Source: Alphaproteobacteria bacterium (GTDB lineage Bacteria; Pseudomonadota; Alphaproteobacteria; SMXP01). From it: DNA of 64,000 nucleotides. Within the stretch, counting starts at the first letter, position 1. The number at the start of each line of letters is the position of its first letter. Of the stretch, positions 58,287-64,000 are shown piece after piece. The notes under the pieces are model-generated. The model saw only the letters and a program-made list of their open reading frames with translations. It did not search any database and was not told the origin of the DNA. The translations under genes were made by a program, and so were the position numbers. Location: positions 1 through 64,000 of the forward strand of contig JANQPV010000053.1 in the NCBI GenBank assembly GCA_028285305.1, given 5' to 3'.

Positions 58287-58964
58287 ATGGAAGACGAATA
58301 TTGCGTTATCTTTGATTTGGACGGAACGCTGGTGGACACGGCACCCGACCTCCACCGGGCCCTGACTTTCGTATTGGAACGCGAGAACATTGCCGTACCA
58401 GACTTGGAAACTGTGCGGCCCTTCGTCGGCCATGGCGCCCGCCATCTTATTGCGCAATCTTTTAAGCACGAGCAAATAGAGATCTCCGATGCCGCGTTGG
58501 ATGGACTGACGGAAGACTTCGTCGATCATTACGCGCGCAATATTGCTGTGGACAGCATGCTCTTCCCAGGTCTACGGGGCTGCTTGGAGCAGCTCAGCCG
58601 GATGGGAACAAGACTAGGTGTGTGCACGAACAAACGTACACATCTGGCTCAACTTCTTTTGGAACAAATGGAGTTGGATTCGTTCTTTTCGGTTGTGCTG
58701 GGCGGAGACGCCTTGGATGTGCGCAAACCGCATCCGTTCCATCTCCTCGAAACGATTCGCCGCGTCAAGAGCTCCCCTCACCAGGCTGTGTTGATTGGAG
58801 ACAGCACGACCGACGCAGAGGCTGCGCGCAATGCTAATGTGCCATTCATCGCAGTCTCATTCGGTTATTGCGATGTAGCGCTCTCTGCCTTGGGGGCGAC
58901 GGCGATCATCGACCAATTTGGGGACCTCATTCCCGCCTTAGAACAGATCTTCGGGGGAAAATAG
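58287..58964 (+). CDS. gph: HAD-family phosphoglycolate phosphatase
   Basis: The 225-aa HAD enzyme has the nucleophile motif VIFDLDGTLVDTAPDLH (Asp pair), the Thr/Asn motif in LGVCTNKRTHL, and GDSTTDAEAARNANVP, as in Gph. It removes 2-phosphoglycolate from DNA repair or oxygenase action. The exact substrate is family-based. It stands between the two L,D-transpeptidase genes. Confidence 0.9.
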   Translation: MEDEYCVIFDLDGTLVDTAPDLHRALTFVLERENIAVPDLETVRPFVGHGARHLIAQSFKHEQIEISDAALDGLTEDFVDHYARNIAVDSMLFPGLRGCLEQLSRMGTRLGVCTNKRTHLAQLLLEQMELDSFFSVVLGGDALDVRKPHPFHLLETIRRVKSSPHQAVLIGDSTTDAEAARNANVPFIAVSFGYCDVALSALGATAIIDQFGDLIPALEQIFGGK

Positions 58965-59043
58965 CGTGTGCGCTTCCCCTGATGCACTGCCTTTTGAGTG
59001 CTGCGAATTGGCCACAGTTGTTGCAGATGGCCTCTTTTTAGCC

Positions 59044-59058
59044 TTAACCAAAGGTTAA
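59044..59058 (+). promoter_or_regulatory. CtrA box upstream of L,D-transpeptidase copy 2
   Basis: TTAACCAAAGGTTAA is an exact TTAA-N7-TTAA CtrA site and is itself a palindrome (TTAACC-AAA-GGTTAA). It ends 59 bp before the start codon, where an activator or repressor could act. Regulation by CtrA is inferred from the motif. Confidence 0.6.
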
Positions 59059-59117
59059 TTTCGATTGATCGGGTTAGCGAATAGGGTAAGAGTCCGTTCC
59101 ATCGAGGTCGGCAATCC

Positions 59118-59894
59118 ATGATGTATATGAAGAGAAAAATCGCGATATGGGCGCTCGCCTTTCTTTCACTTGGCGTGACCCAAGTGATCGCAGGCCCCAG
59201 CAAGAGCGAACTGAGGGCTCTGAAAGAACATCCTTATTTCGGTCATAACATCATTATTATGATTGATAAGGCGAAACAGGGCACGTCTCTCAACGCGCAG
59301 CGGCTTCGCGTGTACTCTTATGATCCCGAAGAACAAGAACTGACGTTTGTCGCCCGCTGGCGAATCTCGACCGGAGCAGAAACCCCGAAGGCAAACGCTC
59401 ACGGGAACGTCCGGCCACGAACCACCTTAAAGGGATATTACCGACCGCAAGTCCTCGATCCCGACGCCTATTCTCATTCCTGGGACGGTCCGATGATTTA
59501 TTCTCTGTTCTATGACCATCCCAGATACGCCATCCACGGCACAGAAAGTTACAACTACTTCAAACTCGGCCGCCGCGCGTCGGGCGGATGCACCCGGTTG
59601 ACAGCAATGAACGCGCGCAAGCTGTTTTCTATGGTAGACGAACTCGGTAAGGGCTGGACCCTACAGTTCAACAGACACACCGGGCGACCCCTACGGACTG
59701 AATCAGGCGGCTATGTGACCGCTTGGGGCTATCGGGCCCTCGTCGTTATCGAAGAGGATGGCACACAAGAACCCACGCATACGGGCTTTATGAATAGGGA
59801 TGTTGTATACGCGACAGCCGATTCTGGCGCCAGTCATGTAACGGTCCCGCCGCAATGGACACCGCCCATTACTGTCTCTCAGCTTGAGAACTAG
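59118..59894 (+). CDS. L,D-transpeptidase (YkuD) domain protein, exported, copy 2
   Basis: The 258-aa protein has a signal peptide (IAIWALAFLSLGVTQVIAG) and the catalytic residues in YAIHGTESYNYFKLG and SGGCTRLTAMNA. It is clearly paralogous to the protein at 57010, on the opposite strand with gph between, and lacks that protein's C-terminal Gly/Ser tail. It probably works on peptidoglycan in the periplasm. The CtrA box suggests cell-cycle timing. The start could be ATG 59118 or an ATG 3 or 9 bp later. Confidence 0.9.
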   Translation: MMYMKRKIAIWALAFLSLGVTQVIAGPSKSELRALKEHPYFGHNIIIMIDKAKQGTSLNAQRLRVYSYDPEEQELTFVARWRISTGAETPKANAHGNVRPRTTLKGYYRPQVLDPDAYSHSWDGPMIYSLFYDHPRYAIHGTESYNYFKLGRRASGGCTRLTAMNARKLFSMVDELGKGWTLQFNRHTGRPLRTESGGYVTAWGYRALVVIEEDGTQEPTHTGFMNRDVVYATADSGASHVTVPPQWTPPITVSQLEN

Positions 59895-59921
59895 ATCGTT
59901 TCCAGGTGTGAGCTTGAGAAA

Positions 59922-59942
59922 CGATTGATCGAGGATCAATCG
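59922..59942. repeat. Perfect palindrome and short direct repeats after copy 2
   Basis: CGATTGATC-GAG-GATCAATCG (59922-59942) is a perfect 9-bp inverted repeat. The 10-mer AGCTTGAGAA occurs at 59881-59890 (inside the gene end) and at 59911-59920. The stem may serve as a terminator for the transpeptidase gene, without a clear T-run. Confidence 0.5.
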
Positions 59943-59985
59943 ACCAAGTGAGCGGAAGCGTTCGGCGCGAATGCGCCTAACCGCC

Positions 59986-60056
59986 GTCGGGAAACGCGCA
60001 AGACAAAGAATCTGGAGCCGGCTTGTGTTTTGGTCAAAAGAGCCCAAACGGCTCGT
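59986..60056. repeat. Dispersed intergenic hairpin repeat, copy 2
   Basis: The gap between the two convergent genes ends with this block, which matches the element at 24-94 (GGAAACGCGCAA, ACAAAGAATCTGGAGCCG, TTGTGTTT, CGGCTC). Stem arms GAGCCG (60015-60020) and CGGCTC (60049-60054) are shorter and less perfect than in copy 1. It starts 17 nt past the histidine kinase stop. Confidence 0.6.
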
Positions 60057-60070
60057 GATGCTGGCCGCCT

Positions 60071-62449
60071 CTAGCTCCCTTGCAACGCTTTTGGGCCCGG
60101 ATCCGGGGTGCCTAAGGTCGCTCTCGCGTGCGCGCTCTCTTGGCCCTGATGCTTCTGCGCCTTGATGGGCACACCCAAATAACCGCTCACTTTCTCCAAC
60201 ATTACATTTAGATCGATGGGTTTCGCGATATAGTCATCCAAACCGGCGGCTAAGTACTTTTCGCGATCTCCTTCCATTGCGTCTGCGGTCATTGCAATTA
60301 TGTTCACGCTGTCGCCCAGCTCTGAGATATTCCGTATGCGCTTGGTTGCTTCGACACCATTCATGTTGGGCATTTGGATATCCATTAGAATAAGATCGTA
60401 AGGGAACGCATTCGCCGCAGCCACTGCTTCGATCCCATCGTGGGCGACATCAATCAGTACATCAATATTCGACAGTGCGACCAAAATAAGCTGCTGGTTG
60501 ACGACATTGTCTTCCACCAGAAGAACTCTTTTCTTTCTGGTTTTTTCGGCTTCAAGCGTCCCGTCTCCCGGCGCGTGCAGACTTTGCGACGTGAAAAGCT
60601 GTTCGTCGGCCTCCGAAGTCGTTTGCGCTTCGGACCTGCTTAAGGCAGTTACGAGCGCTTCTTTTATGACTTGCTCGCGGATTGGTTTCGCCGCGCGCGC
60701 CACGAATCCCCACTCCTTCGCTTGACCGTCGCCAACTAGATCCGTGGACGACGACAATATCAGGGGCAAGTTGCGGTCTGAAGTCCGCAGCCTATTTGCC
60801 AACTCAACACCGTCCACGTCCGGCATCATATGATCAATAATGACCGCGTCAAAGGGGCTACGTAACTTGTTCGCTTGATCAATGGAGATGAGGGCCGTAT
60901 TGGCATCAGGAACCGCGATCACGTCGATCCCCAGCCCTTCCAACATTAATGTGAAAACCCGCCGGTTCAACTCCACATCGTCGACGACCAAAACGCGCCG
61001 GCCTTGGAGTTCAACGACTACGTTGGATGAGGTTTCGTCTTCGCTGGCCGCGCTTGTGATTTTGAATGGGATTGAAAGCCAAAACGTGCTTCCTTCCTGT
61101 GGCTGGCTCTCCACTCCGATTTCGCCGCCCATGGCCGCCGCTAACTCCTTGCAAATTGCCAACCCAAGACCGGTTCCGCCGTACTTCCTCGTCGTCGTGC
61201 CGTCCCCTTGTGTGAAGCGGTCAAACAAATGCGCCAGCTTGTCCTCGGGTATCCCGATTCCTGTGTCCACAACTTTAAAACGCACACGAACGGTATCTTT
61301 TATGGGCGACGTTTCGTGATCTTCCGGCGTCACGATAACCGCAATCGAACCAGTTTCGGTAAACTTTACGGCGTTGCCCACCAAATTCATGAGCATTTGG
61401 CGCATCCGGCCGCTGTCCCCTATCAGATGTGGAGGAACGGCAGCGTCCACATGCATCGCAAGATCCAAGTGTTGAGCTTGTGCGCGGGGACGTTGGAGCG
61501 AAAGGACACTTTCAACAACGGAACGCACCGAAAACTTTTCAGACTCCAATTCTAACGCCCCGGCTTCAATCTTCGAGATATCGAGAATGTCATTTATGAT
61601 TGTGAGTAGGTTCTCACCACTCTCTCTGATGGTGCTGACATACTCCTTTTGCGCATTATCGAGTCTGGTGTCGCTCAGCAAACTGGCAAATCCCATAATC
61701 CCATTCATTGGTGTACGGATTTCATGGCTCATCGTGGCCAGGAATGCGGACTTTGCCTGAGATGCCGTTTCGGCACGATCCTTCGCTTCCTCATAGTTTT
61801 TGGCCAATTCTTCATAAGACAGTTGCAAATGTAGTCCGTCCCTGAACCTTCTGGACGCCCGCCAACCAAACATGATGATCAAAGCCGTGAATGTTGGTGA
61901 CGAAAGTGCCAAGATGTTGGGTAAAGTTCCCGTCGCCGAAAGGTATTTGAGCTCGGCCATAAGGGAAATCGCGATCAGTGTGGCACACAGAACCGGAAAG
62001 CAAGAGGAAACGCAGAAAAATACGATTACGAGTGCCCCTAGAGTGATGGTTACCAAGAGCGCTTGCACGACCAAATTGTCGTCCAACCAGAACACCCACA
62101 CGGCGCTGCCCCAAATCAACCCCACAACGGTCCAAATGACCGATTGGATCGCCAACCAATGCGACGGGGCCAAGCGATCGGGACGCTGCCGATACATTGC
62201 ACGAACAAGAAGAGCAGTCAGTGCATGAATGATGATGGCGGATAACCAGATTGCCGTGGGCAGCGTACGCTGAGTATCAATCTCGGGGAATAGTCCGTTG
62301 AAGGCGAGAGAATAGAAAATACCGAAGGGAACGCTGGAGAGGTAAAATAGCGAGAATGCATCTCCGAAAACAGATTCGGTGAGCTGGTGATTAATCCGCT
62401 CTGCCCATTTGTCTTGCGGCAATTCGATCGCCTTTTCGTTCCTTGTCAT
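60071..62449 (-). CDS. Membrane hybrid sensor histidine kinase with two receiver domains
   Basis: The 792-aa kinase has a multi-helix N-terminal sensor (about 30-200), a coiled segment and a HisKA domain with His242 in [12 protein letters not shown]. The HATPase region has NAVKF (N), DTGIGIP (G1) and [11 protein letters not shown] (G2). Two receivers follow: residues about 485-605 with Asp539 in [12 protein letters not shown], and 640-760 with Asp690 in [12 protein letters not shown]; a Lys follows in each. There is no Hpt domain, so phosphate must pass to a separate Hpt protein. The signal is unknown, and the sensor is not a named domain. Confidence 0.94.
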   Translation of the reverse strand: MTRNEKAIELPQDKWAERINHQLTESVFGDAFSLFYLSSVPFGIFYSLAFNGLFPEIDTQRTLPTAIWLSAIIIHALTALLVRAMYRQRPDRLAPSHWLAIQSVIWTVVGLIWGSAVWVFWLDDNLVVQALLVTITLGALVIVFFCVSSCFPVLCATLIAISLMAELKYLSATGTLPNILALSSPTFTALIIMFGWRASRRFRDGLHLQLSYEELAKNYEEAKDRAETASQAKSAFLATMSHEIRTPMNGIMGFASLLSDTRLDNAQKEYVSTIRESGENLLTIINDILDISKIEAGALELESEKFSVRSVVESVLSLQRPRAQAQHLDLAMHVDAAVPPHLIGDSGRMRQMLMNLVGNAVKFTETGSIAVIVTPEDHETSPIKDTVRVRFKVVDTGIGIPEDKLAHLFDRFTQGDGTTTRKYGGTGLGLAICKELAAAMGGEIGVESQPQEGSTFWLSIPFKITSAASEDETSSNVVVELQGRRVLVVDDVELNRRVFTLMLEGLGIDVIAVPDANTALISIDQANKLRSPFDAVIIDHMMPDVDGVELANRLRTSDRNLPLILSSSTDLVGDGQAKEWGFVARAAKPIREQVIKEALVTALSRSEAQTTSEADEQLFTSQSLHAPGDGTLEAEKTRKKRVLLVEDNVVNQQLILVALSNIDVLIDVAHDGIEAVAAANAFPYDLILMDIQMPNMNGVEATKRIRNISELGDSVNIIAMTADAMEGDREKYLAAGLDDYIAKPIDLNVMLEKVSGYLGVPIKAQKHQGQESAHARATLGTPDPGPKALQGS

Positions 62450-62546
62450 CAGCTCTTGGCTCGTCGATCTGAGTTCTACCTGCGAGTACCATTTAAGCGC
62501 ATTTCCTTGGAGGGGTACCTAACGCACACAGAGCGAAATCGTCGCC

Positions 62547-63899
62547 CTATCGCTCGGTAAATGCGCTGGAGAATCCTCTTGTTATGGGTTTCATCAAGTA
62601 CTCGAACACGGACTTGCGGCCTGTCTTGATGTTTGCCTGTACCACCATTCCCGGCAGAAGCTGGTTCCGGCCCTCCTGACCGCCGACAAAAGGACGTGTG
62701 GGCTTTATCAGCGCTAAGTAATAGAACTCTCCCTGTTCACCTTGAAATGTCGTGGCACTCAACCTCACAAGTTTCCCGGGCAAACTTCCGTATCTGGAGT
62801 AGTCAAATGTGCTGACTCTCAAGTCCACGTCTTGACCTGGATTAATGTGGCCTATGTCTTTGGGATCCACTCTCGCTTCGACCAGCAGACTCCCTGAATA
62901 GGGAACAATCTCCATTATGGGATCCCCGGATCGGATCACACTGTTCACTGCCGTGACCGCCATGTGCTGAATTATCCCGGCGGCAGGGGCCAGAACATCG
63001 CGGCGTTCTGCGCGATCGACAAATACTTTTATGGATTCCTCGAGTTCGGCGGCTTCGGTGGACAATTCGCTGATGCGTGTGAGTGCTTCCGTTTGCCGTG
63101 TTGTGTGAAGCTCCGACAAGCGCTGGCGAACCTCTTCGATCGCCGCCCAAGTTCTTTCTTTGAGGTCGCGTGATTCTTTCAGATCCGCACGAGTGGTTTC
63201 CAACTCTCTCTCGACCCCCAACAGCGTGCGCCGGGTTCCCAGGCCCTTGGCGTTCAACTGGCGTTGCAGCTTTTCCTCTTCAGCCAAAAGACCAACTTGC
63301 TTTTGGAGCGAGACTATTTTGTTGTCGAGCCGTCTTTGTTCGGCCAACTGTTGTTCCAGCTGGGACTTCAAGATGCCGCGCTGTATCTCGAAATTTTGTT
63401 TTTGTGTGCGGAACAGTGTGGACTGATCATCGCGTATAGAGATGAACTTTCCTTCCACCTGAATGAACATAGGTTCCCGGTCTTCAGCGACCGCGCGGTG
63501 GCGTTCCAGCTCGAGTTGAATCGCAGTCGAGCGTGTGCGCATTTGAGCCAGTTCGGCGTTTGCTTCGGTCGGAGACAGGCGAAGCAGCTTCTGCCCTTTG
63601 ACAACAATGTCGCCTTCTTTCACGAGGATCTCAGAGACTATTCCTCCCTCAAGATGCTGGACGACCATCGTATCGCCCTCAGGGATCACTCTCCCCTGAG
63701 CGGATGCGGTCTCGTCGACCCTTGTGATCATCGCCCAGATGAATGTCATTACGATCATACCAGACAGCAAGAAGACCAGCCCCGTCAGCAGCGCCGGAGG
63801 TTCAGTTTCTTCAAGTTCAATAACACGGATGAGCTGGTGCGACTGCACGGCGTGCCCGGACAGCAGCGATTTCAGCTCTTGTAGTTTCTTCTTCAACAT
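62547..63899 (-). CDS. HlyD-family membrane fusion protein of a type I secretion system
   Basis: The 450-aa protein has one N-terminal helix (GLVFLLSGMIVMTFIWAM). Its barrel-sandwich part has VIPEGDTMVVQHLEGGIVS and VSEILVKEGDIVVKGQKL. A long coiled coil lies around residues 105-290. The C-terminus LLPGMVVQANIKTGRKSVFEYLMKPI is typical of HlyD partners of T1SS ABC transporters. It should bridge the inner membrane and a TolC-like channel. Confidence 0.93.
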   Translation of the reverse strand: MLKKKLQELKSLLSGHAVQSHQLIRVIELEETEPPALLTGLVFLLSGMIVMTFIWAMITRVDETASAQGRVIPEGDTMVVQHLEGGIVSEILVKEGDIVVKGQKLLRLSPTEANAELAQMRTRSTAIQLELERHRAVAEDREPMFIQVEGKFISIRDDQSTLFRTQKQNFEIQRGILKSQLEQQLAEQRRLDNKIVSLQKQVGLLAEEEKLQRQLNAKGLGTRRTLLGVERELETTRADLKESRDLKERTWAAIEEVRQRLSELHTTRQTEALTRISELSTEAAELEESIKVFVDRAERRDVLAPAAGIIQHMAVTAVNSVIRSGDPIMEIVPYSGSLLVEARVDPKDIGHINPGQDVDLRVSTFDYSRYGSLPGKLVRLSATTFQGEQGEFYYLALIKPTRPFVGGQEGRNQLLPGMVVQANIKTGRKSVFEYLMKPITRGFSSAFTER

Positions 63900-63928
63900 T
63901 GTTTCGAACTTACGCCCACCCGTTGCGC

Positions 63929-64000
63929 TTACGCCGCCTGATTTGCCTGTTTCGCCCGTCCAAAGATGAGTTTCAATGCGTCCTCGGGATTGCCTTCGAA
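63929..64000 (-). CDS. C-terminal end of a gene continuing beyond the window
   Basis: The minus strand reads 23 codons without a stop, ending FEGNPEDALKLIFGRAKQA then NQAA and a stop 29 bp before the HlyD start. The position before a HlyD gene suggests the T1SS ABC transporter, but the visible tail carries no diagnostic motif. Confidence 0.4.
   Translation of the reverse strand, partial: FEGNPEDALKLIFGRAKQANQAA

Noticed and set aside
59922-59942. FNR-like TTGAT-N-ATCAA reading of the palindrome after copy 2
   Set aside because: The spacing is 5 rather than 4 and the site lies downstream of a gene, so an anaerobic regulator site is unlikely.

Overview
The window reads as an ordinary chromosomal segment of an alphaproteobacterium. 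The signs are a coxB-coxA-ctaB-coxF-ctaG-coxC-DUF983-SURF1-thrC run in the order known from Rhizobiales and relatives, the icd/alaS/recA neighbourhood, a GTTC-N7-GTTC SOS box upstream of recA, a eukaryote-like NADP-isocitrate dehydrogenase, a BolA/Grx4 pair, and two perfect CtrA-type TTAA-N7-TTAA boxes. I cannot name genus or species. I see no rRNA, tRNA, CRISPR array, insertion sequence or prophage, so most of the window is core genome with small accessory patches.

Layout. 1-12.6 kb (minus strand): an EAL phosphodiesterase receptor, a GNAT, thrC, and the aa3-type cytochrome c oxidase structural and assembly genes. 12.7-20.6 kb (mostly plus): a periplasmic TPR protein, tldD with a small phosphatase, membrane proteins, an exported MsrA, an MFS carrier, an unknown 308-aa protein, and the bolA-grxD iron-sulfur pair. 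20.6-27.6 kb: a PilZ protein, a fatty acid desaturase, an SDR, a YbjN-like exported protein behind a CtrA box, rpsD, trmJ, icd and a lipoprotein. 27.8-32.1 kb: alaS and recA. 32.2-41.3 kb: an accessory, detoxification-flavoured stretch with two TetR regulators, each divergent from a target and separated from it by palindromic DNA, a royal-jelly-family protein, a DUF1932 dehydrogenase, a histidine phosphatase, a GMC oxidoreductase/dienelactone hydrolase/MBL operon and a GST. 41.5-47.6 kb: an EamA exporter, two small proteins, a sugar aminotransferase/oxidoreductase pair that could make a 3-amino UDP-sugar (GnnAB- or WbpBE-like), a medium-chain reductase and a GNAT. 47.9-59.9 kb: class II DAHP synthase, a cysteine-rich lipoprotein, a glmU-glmS-unknown-rpiA-gor transcription unit, and two paralogous L,D-transpeptidase-domain proteins either side of gph. 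60-64 kb: a hybrid histidine kinase and the membrane-fusion subunit of a type I secretion system cut by the window edge.

Themes. Envelope construction recurs (GlmS/GlmU, two L,D-transpeptidase paralogs, amino-sugar genes, desaturase), as do signalling and cell cycle (EAL protein, PilZ, hybrid kinase, CtrA-type boxes) and redox or iron-sulfur maintenance (Gor, MsrA, BolA/Grx4, GST). The non-coding DNA carries three families of hairpin-forming repeats, mostly at the 3' ends of genes. I did not find one clearly new multi-gene system. The strongest leads are the CtrA-type boxes at two exported proteins, the duplicated L,D-transpeptidases, the isolated amino-sugar pair, an unknown 449-aa protein coupled to rpiA, and a possible structured RNA downstream of recA.
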